DNA from: Candidatus Babelota bacterium
GTDB taxonomy: Bacteria > Babelota > Babeliae > Babelales > JAUPTZ01
DNA: 64,000 nt
Direction of reading: 5' to 3'
NCBI GenBank assembly: GCA_030917815.1
Contig: JAUPTZ010000014.1
Span: forward strand, 1-64,000
The position numbers and the translations under genes are program-made. This document shows positions 1 through 12,200 of this stretch, in pieces. The notes beneath the pieces were generated by a model. That model did not search any database. It was not told where the DNA came from and saw nothing but the letters and a program-made list of their open reading frames with translations. Position 1 is the first letter of the stretch, and each line of letters opens with the position of its first letter.

Positions 1-20
1 CTTAAGTGTTTCTGGTAAAA

Positions 21-296
21 TTACTTACCAGCACCAACCGCCTCAGAGAGGGTCTTGGTCAAACGACTTACCTTACGGCTTGCGGTTTGTTTTTTAAGAA
101 CACCTTTCTTGCCTGCACGAGCAATCAATGACTCTGCGGCTTGCAACAATGTTTTTGCTGCAGCGAAATCTTTGGCGGCAATCGCATCAAGAACTTTGCG
201 GCGCGCAGTTTTAACTGCAGTACGGCACGCTACGTTACGTTGACGAGCAATTTCGCTCTTAACTATGTCTTTTTTTGAAGATTTAATATTTGCCAT
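21..296 (-). CDS. rpsT: 30S ribosomal protein bS20
   Basis: 91-residue, strongly basic protein matching bacterial S20, which binds 16S rRNA in the small subunit. It begins MANIKSSKKD, has the helical Ala/Lys/Arg-rich body and the late G-K-K-G-V-L-K-K segment typical of S20, and its length is normal for the family. The ATG at 296 follows a GAGG Shine-Dalgarno-like stretch that lies at the end of rpmB. Only three bases separate the rpmB stop codon from this start, so the two genes are almost certainly co-transcribed and translationally linked. The L28-S20 pairing is not the usual neighbourhood of either gene in model bacteria. Confidence 0.95.
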   Translation of the reverse strand: MANIKSSKKDIVKSEIARQRNVACRTAVKTARRKVLDAIAAKDFAAAKTLLQAAESLIARAGKKGVLKKQTASRKVSRLTKTLSEAVGAGK

Positions 297-299
297 CGC

Positions 300-506
300 T
301 TATGAACCTCGTATTACTTTCTCAATTTTTCCTGCTTTAACACACTTTGTGCACACAGCACCGCGCGTTACTGACGTCTGCCCTTTAAGACGAAACCGCA
401 CAACATGAACATTAGGATACTGCCAACGCTTTGTTTTGTTGTTCGCATTACTCACATTGTTCGCTGATGACGGGCGCTTATCGCATATTCGACAAATATT
501 AGCCAT
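300..506 (-). CDS. rpmB: 50S ribosomal protein bL28
   Basis: 68-residue L28 of the large ribosomal subunit. The chosen start is the ATG at 506, preceded by an AAGGAAG Shine-Dalgarno sequence. A longer in-frame reading to 554 would add 16 residues that do not belong to the family. The protein starts MANICRICDKRP and carries two Cys-x-x-Cys pairs (residues 5/8 and near the C terminus), so it is the zinc-binding four-cysteine form of L28. N-R-T/K-T-K-R-W-Q-P-like and R-L-K-G segments match the family. First gene of the rpmB-rpsT operon, with its own promoter at 565-592. Confidence 0.93.
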   Translation of the reverse strand: MANICRICDKRPSSANNVSNANNKTKRWQYPNVHVVRFRLKGQTSVTRGAVCTKCVKAGKIEKVIRGS

Positions 507-564
507 GTTCTTTCTTCCTTGAATCTTCAAAATAGTTATGCTTATTTTCGCCACTAGAGCGAAG

Positions 565-592
565 ATGATATCACACTTTTACCAAATGTAAA
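565..592 (-). promoter_or_regulatory. Promoter of rpmB-rpsT
   Basis: On the minus strand a -35 TTTACA (587-592) and a -10 TATCAT (565-570) are separated by 16 bases. A TG one base upstream of the -10 makes it an extended -10. The predicted start lies about 50 bases before the rpmB ATG, in the gap after ftsH. Confidence 0.6.
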
Positions 593-600
593 AGGACAAA

Positions 601-2484
601 TTAGCTCAATTCCGGCTCAATCACCTCAGAATTACCCTTGTCAAATCGAACCGTTTCTCGCGGCTCAAGCCCAAGAAGCTCGTAAACTTCGACTGCGTGC
701 AATGTTTCCTTCTCTATTAAGGTCTCTGCCAACAACTGAAGCTTGTCCTTGTTATCACGCAAAAGCTTTTCGGCATTGACCAAGCAATCGGCAACAATAG
801 TAGATATTTCCTCATCAATACGACGAGCAGTATCGGCCGAATGCTCAATTTCACCTGATCGCACCCCAAGATAGGCATTTTGCGGGCCGCTGCTAAAGCT
901 TATAGGGCCCAGAGGTGACATGCCATACTCGCATACCATCCGACGAGCAACACGCGTAGCGGTAGCAATGTCACTTGAAGCGCCACTCGTTTGTTCGTTA
1001 AAGAATATCTTTTCGGCAAGAAGTCCACCAAGAGCAACCTGAATGCGCCCGAGCATAGCGGTTTTAGAAACACTCGTCTTATCTCGTTCCGGCAACGACC
1101 AAGAAACCCCGAGGGTTCCACCACGCGGCACAATCGTCACTTTATGGAACGGATCGGTCGCCGGCAGAAGCACGTTCAAGAGCGTATGGCCCCCTTCGTG
1201 ATAAGCGGTTAGCTTTTTATCTTCATCGGTAAGAATCAATGTTTTACGCTCAGAACCAACCATCACACGATCGCGCGCTTGTTCAAAGTCGTTCATATCC
1301 ACAAACTTCTTATCGGTTTTTGAGGCCATTAAAGCGGCTTCATTAATAAGATTTTCCAGATCGGCACCACTGAATCCAGGAGTTCCTCGCGCAATGCGCG
1401 CAATATTCACATCGGGCGCCAACGGCACATTCTTAATATGCACCTGCAAAATTTGCTCACGACTCGTAAGATCGGGATACGGCACCTCAATGGTACGATC
1501 GAAGCGACCAGGTCGCAGTAACGCCTTATCAAGCACATCGGGTCGGTTCGTAGCAGCCAACACAATAACGGCACCACGAGCCTGCGTAGTAAAGCCATCC
1601 ATCTCGGAAAGTAATTGGTTAAGCGTTTGTTCTCGCTCATCGTTCCCACCGCCCATACCAACACCACGCTGACGACCAACCGCATCGATTTCATCAATAA
1701 AGACAATACATGGCGCGTTTTTACGGGCCTGCGCAAATAAGTCACGAACGCGAGAAGCGCCAACACCCACAAATACTTCTACAAAATCGGAACCACTAAT
1801 ACTAAAAAACGGACAATGAGCCTCTCCTGCCACCGCCTTAGCCAACAACGTTTTACCATTACCTGGCGCACCACACAGCAACACACCACGGGGTATTTTA
1901 GCGCCAAGACGGGCAAATTTTTCCGGCTTTTTCAGAAATTCAACGATATCTTTTAACTCTTCTTTGGCTTCATGAGCGCCGGCTACGTCGTTAAACGTAA
2001 TTGATATCGCGCTTGGCGAGAAGAACTTAGCCTTGCTCTTGCCCATGCTAAAAATCTTCCCATTTCCGCCACCGGCCTGCATATTTCTTAAATACATAAA
2101 GGCCAGTACCGCAAACAAAGGCAGTAATAAAAAGAGCAGCATCCCACCCCAAGGCTGAGTATCGGGATACCGAACATCAATATTCACCTTGTGGTCGCGT
2201 AATACTTTCCATATATCGGCTGTAGGTGCAACCTCAACTTCAAAGAGCTTGCCATTCACAAACTTGCCCTGCGCATGGATCCCATCAACCACGGTAACCG
2301 TGTGTACATGCCCTTTTTCTACGTAATCCAAAAATTTTGAGTAAATGATACGCTGTGGCTCAACATGACTTTCGTTATACCACCAGAGAAACGAGAAAAG
2401 CCCACCCAGCAACACAGCCAGGATTATAAGAGCGTTAGGTCCTCTATTAGGCATACGAGAGCGTCGGAACGGCTTTTGTGACAT
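601..2484 (-). CDS. ftsH: ATP-dependent zinc metalloprotease FtsH
   Basis: 627-residue membrane-anchored AAA+ protease that extracts and degrades misfolded or short-lived membrane and cytosolic proteins. Two membrane segments (about residues 18-36 and 113-131) bracket the periplasmic FtsH-extracellular domain. The AAA module follows with Walker A GAPGNGKT near residue 205, Walker B with FIDEID, and the second region of homology ([19 protein letters not shown]). The peptidase domain has the zinc motif HEGGH near residue 427. Length is normal. The start has AAGGAG about six bases upstream. The gene stands alone on the minus strand between the rpmB operon and the divergent giant-protein genes. 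A possible promoter (TTGTAC, 18 bases, TTATAT) lies just upstream of the start. Confidence 0.98.
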   Translation of the reverse strand: MSQKPFRRSRMPNRGPNALIILAVLLGGLFSFLWWYNESHVEPQRIIYSKFLDYVEKGHVHTVTVVDGIHAQGKFVNGKLFEVEVAPTADIWKVLRDHKVNIDVRYPDTQPWGGMLLFLLLPLFAVLAFMYLRNMQAGGGNGKIFSMGKSKAKFFSPSAISITFNDVAGAHEAKEELKDIVEFLKKPEKFARLGAKIPRGVLLCGAPGNGKTLLAKAVAGEAHCPFFSISGSDFVEVFVGVGASRVRDLFAQARKNAPCIVFIDEIDAVGRQRGVGMGGGNDEREQTLNQLLSEMDGFTTQARGAVIVLAATNRPDVLDKALLRPGRFDRTIEVPYPDLTSREQILQVHIKNVPLAPDVNIARIARGTPGFSGADLENLINEAALMASKTDKKFVDMNDFEQARDRVMVGSERKTLILTDEDKKLTAYHEGGHTLLNVLLPATDPFHKVTIVPRGGTLGVSWSLPERDKTSVSKTAMLGRIQVALGGLLAEKIFFNEQTSGASSDIATATRVARRMVCEYGMSPLGPISFSSGPQNAYLGVRSGEIEHSADTARRIDEEISTIVADCLVNAEKLLRDNKDKLQLLAETLIEKETLHAVEVYELLGLEPRETVRFDKGNSEVIEPELS

Positions 2485-2634
2485 AGCACTCCTTGTATAT
2501 AAAAGTATCAGGAAACTCTAGTACAACATTAGGCAGCTTGCCTACATGTTACACAAAATAGGCACGTAGTTTAATACAGAGATCGCGCCAACACCAGTCC
2601 CTTACGAACAATTCTCGATAAAATGCACGCTTTC

Positions 2635-2663
2635 TTGACAACAAAACCCCCTGAGGCCCTAAG
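2635..2663 (+). promoter_or_regulatory. Promoter block of first giant exported protein
   Basis: TTGACA at 2635-2640 is followed, 17 bases later, by a weak -10 (CCTAAG). The stretch TTGACAACAAAAC recurs at 6201, upstream of the second giant gene, with the same spacing to C-C/A-TAA. Conservation between the two paralogues supports its use even though the -10 is poor. Confidence 0.5.
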
Positions 2664-2720
2664 CTTGGTTCTATTATTTATGATATGAAGCACTTCATCT
2701 ACAGGCAAAAGGGAAAAAAA

Positions 2721-5700
2721 ATGAGAATATCTCAATTACACGCCTTCTTTTTTCTTTTTCTGGTCGGATGTGCCGCGAGCCATCAAGTAAGCGCTATCCC
2801 CATCTCTGAAAGCTCAGCAACCGCATGGGGAGATACTTCAAAGCATGGGCTGAAGGGTAATGGCGCTGTAGTTGGAGCGCTTGCCGCCGTTGCGGTCACT
2901 AATGCCTGGAACCCGGTTGGATGGGCGGCCGGGATAGCTAGTCTCTTCGAAGGCCTCTCAAATAAAGCCGGACTGGATCGTATTCGTCATAATCGCGTAA
3001 TTCAAACCGGCAACCAATTGGCCCACATGACCAAAAATCTTCACATAGCCGATATGGCACTGGACATTGGGTTTAACTCTCGTGTTGCACAAAAACCGAT
3101 CCTAGAAGTACTTTACGCATGGCTTGGCTATGATCAATGGGAAAGCTACGGCGCAAGCTACCATATTCGCATGAAATATAATTGGAAGAAGGCGAAAAAA
3201 GATCATATCGTTACCTTTGATTCAAACTATCAACCAATCACCGATAAAGTGTCAGCACCAAGTTACCAAGATATTACGCCGCTTATACAGGGAGCTTTGA
3301 AGCAAAACGGTACTTTTATTTATATCCCTCGCATGGCCCCCTGCATTATTGCCCCACAAGGTGACAGTGGCGATATGCGCCCAGGCAATATCGCTAAGCA
3401 TAGTATTACAACGGCCGGCTCATACGCCCTCTACGATCCACGTTATCATCACATTGGAGCGATACCAGCACCGGTAATGCCAAGTAACGTCAACGAAGCA
3501 CAACTTCCTGATGGCAAAACGGTCGGCATTGTGTATCGCGATGCCGACGGCATTCACTTTAGGCGCTTTGAAGGATGGCAGAATATTGCCCTCCCAATGG
3601 TTTCTTCAATGAAATTATGCAAAAACTCTCAAAGCCAAAATTGCAATGGTGGCTTTGTCTATGGGCATCAATTCGAAGAAATCGGCCGAGGCTTAATCAC
3701 CGCCACCATCAAAGGGCCAGGACCATTAAACATTCTTGCAACCGATCGCTTTGGCTGGGCAAACACTTTTCATGACGGAAAGACGTTCTGCCCCGGCGTA
3801 TACGTACCAACTCCAGCAATAGGAGCCGATCTCTATCTTTTGTGGAAGCGAAATGACGATAAGGTCGGCTGGTTCAACCATGGACAATCAATGGACCTCT
3901 TTCGCTTTAATTGGGGCATAAAAGGATCATCGCTTGATTGTAAACCGGCTGGATTTGCAGCATTTCCCGAAAATGGCAACTGGTGCCATTACACCTATCG
4001 AGCAAATATAAAGCCATACCAATACTATGATGAAAACGGCCAATTTCAGAGCCTCACCCTTCCGGGAGCAAACGCCGACCCAACAATCAACGAAAAGCAA
4101 GCAAGCCCTATGATTTATCCTGGATCAGCAACACAAGAAGTTGATATGTGGTTTGCATTCGATCGAACACCGGCCGGCATGATGTACACCATGGGAACCG
4201 GTGAACCAGTAACCGAAAATGATTTTGCCAATGACGCGGTCAAGGGATGTATTAAATATCAAAAAAATGTTGTAACAAGCCCCTATCTTAGAAATTTTGC
4301 TTTTTCGGCCGATGATAGCACTGCTTACGTGTACAACATAGAATCACGGTATCTCAATCCGGCAAAAAAGTTTTGCACACCACCCTTTCTGCGGGGGAAA
4401 TTTTTATTCTGGCGCCCAGAATGGGAAGTACAATCACCTGACTCTTTCACCATCACTTTTAAAGCGCGAGGAAAGATCATACACGTAGGACTATCATCAA
4501 AGCTATTTAGTGATCGCATAGTAGATGGCGCTCCCTTTAACACCGCCCATGACTATGCGATTCGAGCAAATACATCAGGCGTAATCACCATGGAAAAAAA
4601 TCTTTCCGGATCGGCAACAATAACTTCAACCGCAGCAACGAACGCGTTTGGACAAAAGACCAATATCTCCGGCAACATCCAACAGCTGCCTCTAAAAGTA
4701 TCTGGCTCACTTCCTCAAACCGATAGCGAAAGCTATAACGACTACTGGCTATCTTATTCTAATGGAGTGATCTCCTTCGGAACCGGAGCTTCTGCTGGCC
4801 AGAACATCGTTGCACAAGGTACCGATTCAACACCGGTAGGCGACATAACTTCGTTCTGCTTCTCAAGCGATATGCGCACCACCGATTACATAGACATCAC
4901 CGCTGGGCCCTACGGCGCTATTAGCATTCAAGCACCAAATGCAACCCCAGGAACCTACGCCTTCTGGAACCAAGCGCAACAATTTGCCATCAAAGGCCAT
5001 GGCGCTTTTTGTTTCAGCTATCGTATTGATCCTTCAGCGGCACTCACTCCTGCCACATCAGATGCATCTGCCCCATCAAGCGACTCTAACACTATTGTCA
5101 TGATAGGACTACACCAAACACTCCCTGCTGCCGGCACAACCCTTATACCAACCTATCAAATTATGCTGGGCACTCATAACAATACCGCCCACGAGATCAT
5201 AGCAAAATCGAATTCGGTAAATAGCGTGCAATCAGCACCAAATGCCGATGGCATTACCCCACCAATCATTATAACTACCGATCATGAGTGGCACGATATT
5301 TGGGTAGCCTATGACAATGGCACCATTGCCTACGGATCGGGCACTAAAGTTGGTCAGAACCTCATGGCGTATTGGCAAGATACCACCACCCCAGTACCTG
5401 CAGGATCCCCGATCAAAAACATCAATAGCTTCTCGTTTACCTCCCCAACAAACGCACTCAATTTTCGCTTTAATAATCTTCTAAAATTAGCACCGCACAA
5501 AACCTATACAGCACCGGCAAATGGCCTAGCAACGTGGTTGCCGCTCTGGCAGTTCACTACTCCAAACCAAGGGGTCATTACCTTTACCACCCACGGTGCA
5601 ACCGGAGCCACGCCAACGATAGCGCTCCTCAACATTGCGCAAGCACTGTCATCACCATCGTATGAGATTGTCATTAACGACAACAATACCGCTTACATAC

Positions 5701-6053
5701 GAAAAGAGCGCACCCAGATCAAAGAAACCATCGCCTCACTACAGAGCGCGCAGGTACCTGCTTCAAGCGGCACTACGTATTGGACCGCCTGGCACAACGG
5801 CCTCTTCATTCTTGGTACCGGAGCCAACCCACTCGACCTCACTACTATCATACTCAAGTGGCAAGACCCTGCCATTAAAACAGATGGCACCGCTACACAA
5901 AAAGACGGCTATCTCCCAATGGTTAAACGATTTGCTCTATGGGCAGCAAACAAGCAGGTCACTTATAAAAACATCACCGTTCTCTCGCCTGACGCTTACG
6001 CAGCCACATTCACTGCAGTAAGACAGTCACTTGCTCCAACAGTTACCACCTAG
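2721..6053 (+). CDS. Giant exported multi-domain protein (1110 aa), paralogue of the 5399-aa neighbour
   Basis: No assigned function. The start is the ATG at 2721, seven bases after AAAAGGG. The N terminus is a signal sequence ending in LVGC, which fits a lipobox, so the protein may be a lipoprotein. Residues about 115-560 form a domain shared with the next gene, with conserved blocks QKPILEVLYAWLGYDQW, FRRFEGWQNIALPMVSS, GHQFEEIGRGLIT and DRFGWANT. Three beta-type modules follow (about 565-745, 745-930, 934-1110). Each has Y-x-I-x-I, a [YW]W-x-[SA]-[YW]-x-x-G-x-x-x-x-G-x-G core and a late W-x-D. That pattern resembles Pfam Methyltransf_FA, a presumed carbohydrate- or ligand-binding fold. I infer a surface or secreted adhesin-like protein. 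A coding-like Pro/Ala/Val-rich tail continues in another frame after the stop (see findings). Confidence 0.8.
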   Translation: MRISQLHAFFFLFLVGCAASHQVSAIPISESSATAWGDTSKHGLKGNGAVVGALAAVAVTNAWNPVGWAAGIASLFEGLSNKAGLDRIRHNRVIQTGNQLAHMTKNLHIADMALDIGFNSRVAQKPILEVLYAWLGYDQWESYGASYHIRMKYNWKKAKKDHIVTFDSNYQPITDKVSAPSYQDITPLIQGALKQNGTFIYIPRMAPCIIAPQGDSGDMRPGNIAKHSITTAGSYALYDPRYHHIGAIPAPVMPSNVNEAQLPDGKTVGIVYRDADGIHFRRFEGWQNIALPMVSSMKLCKNSQSQNCNGGFVYGHQFEEIGRGLITATIKGPGPLNILATDRFGWANTFHDGKTFCPGVYVPTPAIGADLYLLWKRNDDKVGWFNHGQSMDLFRFNWGIKGSSLDCKPAGFAAFPENGNWCHYTYRANIKPYQYYDENGQFQSLTLPGANADPTINEKQASPMIYPGSATQEVDMWFAFDRTPAGMMYTMGTGEPVTENDFANDAVKGCIKYQKNVVTSPYLRNFAFSADDSTAYVYNIESRYLNPAKKFCTPPFLRGKFLFWRPEWEVQSPDSFTITFKARGKIIHVGLSSKLFSDRIVDGAPFNTAHDYAIRANTSGVITMEKNLSGSATITSTAATNAFGQKTNISGNIQQLPLKVSGSLPQTDSESYNDYWLSYSNGVISFGTGASAGQNIVAQGTDSTPVGDITSFCFSSDMRTTDYIDITAGPYGAISIQAPNATPGTYAFWNQAQQFAIKGHGAFCFSYRIDPSAALTPATSDASAPSSDSNTIVMIGLHQTLPAAGTTLIPTYQIMLGTHNNTAHEIIAKSNSVNSVQSAPNADGITPPIIITTDHEWHDIWVAYDNGTIAYGSGTKVGQNLMAYWQDTTTPVPAGSPIKNINSFSFTSPTNALNFRFNNLLKLAPHKTYTAPANGLATWLPLWQFTTPNQGVITFTTHGATGATPTIALLNIAQALSSPSYEIVINDNNTAYIRKERTQIKETIASLQSAQVPASSGTTYWTAWHNGLFILGTGANPLDLTTIILKWQDPAIKTDGTATQKDGYLPMVKRFALWAANKQVTYKNITVLSPDAYAATFTAVRQSLAPTVTT

Positions 6054-6200
6054 TTAACACCGCCACAACACCGACAAAAGACCCGGACGTCGTAACAGTT
6101 AGTCCCCCTTCAGCACTCCCCGCAACTAACCTACCAGTAGTAGCAGCCTCGGCCGCATAACAAGCCCCGCATAAAAATATCGTTGAAATTGTCTAGTCTA

Positions 6201-6229
6201 TTGACAACAAAACGCATTGAAACCATAAA
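6201..6229 (+). promoter_or_regulatory. Promoter block of the 5399-aa protein
   Basis: TTGACA (6201-6206), 17-base spacer, CATAAA (6224-6229). The first 13 bases match the block at 2635, and the aligned spacer positions TGA, CC and TAA are also shared. Confidence 0.6.
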
Positions 6230-6292
6230 CTGCTTGCAAAGTTAGTTCTATCAAAACTATTAATCCCTACGGCAAGCAAAGGGCCCGACCAT

Positions 6293-9200
6293 ATGATGCA
6301 CCGCGTACCAGTTTCATTTACCTTTCTTTTCATCCTATTCTGCGCAAATCCGGTAGTGCTTGCCGATGCAAACAAAGATCAGCTCAATGCAACAACTCAA
6401 TTAAACTTGACCTTTAATGAGTCACATTTCGCTGCATTAGGTGGCATAAAAACGCGGGCATCCCAAAAACCAATTCTTGAGATTTTGTATGCCTGGACCG
6501 GGTTTGATCAATGGGAATGTTACGGAGGTGTCTACCACGCCGACAACAACCACCGCACCATTTTCGACACCAATCAACACCCCATTACTGATACTACCAA
6601 TGCGCTCTATCAAGACGTCAGCGCAAAAGTTCAGGCCGCTCTTGGTGGCGCTGGGCAACCAGGCATCCTGTACTTACCTCTCGACGTACTCAACCTATCC
6701 GCCGATGGAAAAACAGTAGTACAGGGCGGCGCCGGAAGAGCACTCAGTGTTATTGGCCAAAACGGAAACATGACACTCACCGGCTTTAGATCGTGGTGGT
6801 GTATCTCTACTCGTCCTATCGATGCCTGGAAAAGCAGTTTTAATAACGATTATTATCGCAAGACCGATCGTTATTGGGCACAAGAGCCACGCAATCAAAA
6901 GTGCTCGCTCGCCCCCAGTGCGGCAAATCTGAACCCCGGCGATGCGGTTATGGGTATCGTCTATCGAGATATAGATGGCATACACTTTAGGCGATTTGAA
7001 GGATGGCAAAACATTGCATTGCCAATGGTTTCATCGTTCACCTCAGTTCCACGCATTGCTCTCCCGGGTATAGGCCTATCTGGTGACGGCTTAACTGGTG
7101 CCGCTGGTGCCTGCTTTTATGGTCACCAATTTGAGGAAATCGGTCGTGGCCTAATTACACTGTCCGTAAGTGGTAGCAACTCGATGAACTTCTTGGCCTT
7201 TGATCGATTCGGTTGGGCAAACACTATTGGGACACCAGCTAAAGAGTTCGCTCACGGTATATACGGCCCTCACCAGATTGTAGGTGGTGACATATACTTG
7301 CTGTATAAACGAGATGGCAAATCATCCTGTTGGAACGATCGGCGGTCTATCGAACATTTCCGCTGTGCAACAAGCAAATCTGGTACCACCATATGTCGAC
7401 AACCTGCCGGTTACGCCATTTTCCCGCAAAACGGAGGACTGGGATTGGAGGGTCAGTGGCGCGACGTAATGTCGGCATATCAATACTATGATGAAACAGG
7501 CCAGTTTCAAAGAGTAAACCACTGCAGCGGGAATGTTGACCCGGCCTCTGCAAGTGTTACTTTCCCTGGGCAAGGAGATATTTGGTTCGCCTTTGACCGC
7601 ACCCCAACCGGTATGGTGTATACCATGGGAACCGGCCGCCCAACAAACGAAGATGATTTCAATAACCCTGCCGTGAATAGCAAAGTGCTTTACACATTGA
7701 CCGATGCAAAAGTAAGCCCGTACCTGAGAAACTTTGCATTCAATTCTGACGATGCCACTATGCAAGTAACAAACATAGAATCGCGTTATCTTAACCCGGC
7801 TAAGAAATTTCAAACACCCCCATTCCTCAAGAATAAGTTCTTATTCTGGCGTCCCGAGTGGCAAGCTTCTACCCCAGACTCAATCAGCCTTACCTTCAAA
7901 GCCCGTGGTAATAACATTTCGGTAGCTTTCGGCACCAAAAACTACAATCAGAGAATTCCTTCTGGCAGTAGCACCTCATTTGATACATCGTATCAATATG
8001 CAGTCAAAGTCGATCTTGCATTAGCAACGGTAGCAATGGAAAAGGGAGATGGAACATCTCTCAATCCATCGACTCCAGTTGGCCTGGCAACGCCAGGCAA
8101 TGAGGTATACGCCGACTACTGGATATCATATGCAGGCGGCAGGCTGGCTTTTGGTTCAGGAACCGTTGTTGGTGAACGAGTAATAGCGAAAGCAGTTGAT
8201 CCACGTCCAACACCCGGTATTCAATCCTTCTGTTTTTCAAGTCTTAATCGAACGACCGATTACATCAATATCACGGCCGCTCCTTTTCAAGCGATATTTC
8301 AAAACGACCTAACCGATACTCCTGGGACCTACAATCATTGGTCAGAATTGCCAAAATTTGCCGTCAGCGGCAGCGGCGCATTCAGCATTAGTTACGCAAA
8401 TAACGTACCTAATGACACACAAGCAACGGTTATGATAGGACTCAATGCCGGCACTCCAGCAACCGCAGTGCCAACCTACGAAGTTATTTTTGGCACGAAC
8501 AGCAACACAGCCCATGAAATTCGCAAAAATAGTACCACTGTCAATACCACTACAATGCCTGCAGCAGATGATGGTACGACGCCATCACTCTTAATTAGTG
8601 ACAGTAATTGGCATGATCTCTGGATTGCTTATGACAGTGGCACTATCATCTACGGTTCAGGTAATATTGTAGGTCAAAATGTTTTAGCAACGTGGAGCGA
8701 TCCAGCCACAACAAATGGCATCAATTCATTCTGTCTTGCTACCACATCAAGCTCAGTTAAAATGCGTTTTAATGGCCTTCAAAACTTTGCTTCTCAGCAT
8801 GCGTACACCGCAAAAGCGGGATCACTTGCCAACTGGCAACCTTTGTGGCAATTCTCTACAGCAAATCAATGCGCACTCACCTTCAACGCCGTTGGAAATC
8901 CTACGACAACAAGCGCCCCTGCTCCCGGTGCCGGAGCACAAACACCAGCCGCTGGAAGCACTATTCAGATTGGTTTCTCAAGTAGTGATCGACCAGTGAC
9001 ATCGCCAGTCTACCGTATTGTTATTAACGATACCGACGGAACGGCATACATCGCTAAAGAAGGGGTAAAACAACCTTCAAGCGTTACCTTTTTAACGGCA
9101 GCTCAGATGCCACAATTAGCAGCAGCTGCAGACGCACCAACCGCGACTAACTTCAGCGGCATACCATATTGGATCGCATTCCAGGACGGCACATTCCTCG

Positions 9201-12200
9201 TAGGAACCGGCAGCAATCCGGTCGACTTAAGTTCGCTTATTTTAAAATGGAGCGATTCAACTTTTAACAAAGAAACTACCCCGGCAATTACTCGATTCTC
9301 TCTAGCCGCAGCCGGCAATAAGGTAATTTATAATAATATTACCGTCCCCTCGTTCACGCCATTTGCTACCGCTTTCAACACAATTAAAACCGCCCTTCAA
9401 ACTCAAAGCCTCGTACAAACCGCCTGGGCAGCCGATCAAACGCAAATTAATCTAAAGCTTGCAACCAGCAAGCTCCTGTATTGGGGACCAACGTTACAAT
9501 TCAATCAACCAGGATCAACCTCTTTTAGTTGCAACGTTCAAAAACAGGATGCTAATGCTCTTACGGTCTATTTTGGTCTTGCAGACATTCTGCCAGGACA
9601 AGACAGTAACGCTGCTCAGAAACCGGCCGCTACCTCGCTGCGTGATGCACGATATGTTGTTGCAATTTCCGATACAGGCATCGTTGAAATAAGTGATAAT
9701 ACTGGCACAGTACTCAACACTTCTCCAACAATAAACGGCTTTACTAAGCTAACCGACAATGGTAAACACCTGTTGTGGGTTAATGTTTCTACAGGCACTG
9801 CAACTCCTGGACAGCCAACGTTTACGGTTGGAATAGATAGTCTTAGTGGTACTAACCCACTGTATACCTATACACTCGATGCGGCTAAAAAACCGACCGC
9901 CCCATTCACGCTTAACTACGTTGGTATTGGGTGTGGAGCCTCAGCTGCAGCTATTACCAACATTAAAACAGATGTTTTTAGCGATCCGACCAATTATACG
10001 ACTAACGGAACCGGTCAGTTTAACTGGCAAAAAAACTGGACCTTTGCGCAACCAGACCAAGAGCAAATCAGCTTTAGTATCACCGCTCCATTGAATGCGC
10101 AAAACGCTAAGCAAAATCTTGTATTTGCTATAGGTCTTGCACCAAGTGCAACAACAACTCCGGGCTCTACAGCACCATACAACAATGCGGCATACGTAAT
10201 TGTTGTTGATTATACACAGCAAGTAGCGATCTTAAAAACACCTGATATGACCACGCGATTGAATAGTGTCCATTACCCAGATCACAATCCTGATGGAAGC
10301 TCACCAATCGCCGCAGGAACAACACCATGCCTGGTAAATCTCAACGATGGCCAACCACATGCGTGTACATTGAGCTATGATCATGGACGTTTACGTTTCA
10401 GTATTGCGCCAACAAGCAGCACTGCACCACAAGTCGTTTGGTCATACGTCGATAGCTCACCGATCCCATCTATAAGCCAATTCTCGTTTACCACACTCCA
10501 AAGCACTGCATCCATTAGCGCTATTGGCACTCTGGGTGGTCAATCATTGAACACTATCGATCAGGTATTTGCTAATCTGCTTACCACACTATCCACTACT
10601 CCATCAAATGCAATTACTCAGTTAAACGCTGCTATAGCACAGCGGTTACATGTTGCCGATGCGTCAAGTGCTAATTTCTTTATTGCCAATGTTGTCAATG
10701 TTCTCACCGCAAACGCTGAGTTGTTCAATGACGCCGATCGAGCAAAAATTGTAAGCTCACTACAACCTACTATCTACGAAACCAGTACATTTTCTAGCAC
10801 ACAAATTGCCTCAATAAACGCGTGCATTAATAGCATGACCGTTCCGCTTAACTGGGCGACCATCATTACTAGTTACTACACCAACACTGCCGCGACACAA
10901 GGCAGCACAACACAGCAAAATCCGTTAGCCGCCATATTTAATCCAACCGGCGCAACCACACCGGCGCTCCCAACCCCGCTTGCTGCAACCGATCCTCGCC
11001 GCGCATTGTTCATGTACAAAATCGCTAATTTGACTACTCTTTCTGCCGCAATACAATCGCAACCGAGTGTGTTGACCAATATTCAAGCGCTGAGCAATGC
11101 TTTCATACCATATGCCGCCGCCCTCACACCGGCCGAACAAAAAACCATTACCGCTCTTACCGGGCTTGCTTCTACGAGCGCAATTCTGTCAAACACACAG
11201 GATCCAGCTTCGATTCTTGCATTGCTGCCAACGTTAGTAGATCGCAATCAACAAATAGCAGGACTACAAGGGCTGCTTTCAGCTCAGTATAACGCACTAG
11301 CTAATCCTTCAATCACTAATCCGTTGCCAGCGCTGACAACGACACCAAACGGCGGCCAATGCCAAGCAGTTATAGATCTGCTCTATTCTATTGCCAATAG
11401 TCGTGACGAACTTACCAGCGATGGATCAAAAAATCTTGCATCGGCACTAAAGTTTGCACAAGCTCTCTCTAGCCTTAGCAATCGCGCCACCAGTAGCGGC
11501 ACAGAGGCTAATGGGCTCCCAACAACTCCGGTCAAGTTGAGTGATATTCTAACACTCTCAACCGCACCAATAAATTTTTCTGTAGTGGTAAAGAAGCTCA
11601 CCGATAAAATAGGCACTATCACTTTAGCTCCAAGCACTGACCTAGGACGTCAAGCCTACTTCAACTTGCTTTCACTCATCCCAACATCAACGGCTAGCAT
11701 GCTGCCGGCCGACCTTAATGGGTTAGTTACCAGTATCATAACACCACTACAAAACACTCCGCTCACTTCAAGTGAAAGCGGAGTGCTAACACAGTTGTCC
11801 GCGTTCATCACAAGCAACGTTGGCAACATCAATAAGATCCTTGCAAACACGCAAGATCCGGCAAGCATTCTTGCTTTAATTCCGACGCTAACAGACATGG
11901 CACAACAAACAACAGCGCTTCAAGGGCTATTGAATGCTGTGCGTAATGGTACCGCCGCAAATCCTGCGCCAATACTTACTCCTGCGCAATATCAAGCTAT
12001 TATGAATCAGCTCTGTGTAATTGTTGGAAATCGAGATGAACTTACCCTAGACGGACTTAAGAATCTCCTATTAACGCTGCAAATAGCAAAAGCAACGGCG
12101 ACACTAAATACTTTAAGCGCGGTTGACACAAATAATATCAGTGGGCAAGGTACCGCGACAAAACTCACTCTGGATAACCTCATAAATCTTCTATCCACAC

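Noticed and set aside
6040-6060. Programmed -1 frameshift at the end of the 1110-aa gene
   Set aside because: No X-XXY-YYZ slippery heptamer or clear downstream stem. An indel or chance is simpler.
7322-7813. 163-codon antisense frame inside the giant gene, and similar antisense frames throughout 6.3-26 kb
   Set aside because: They mirror repetitive codon use of the real gene and lack start signals or any family resemblance.
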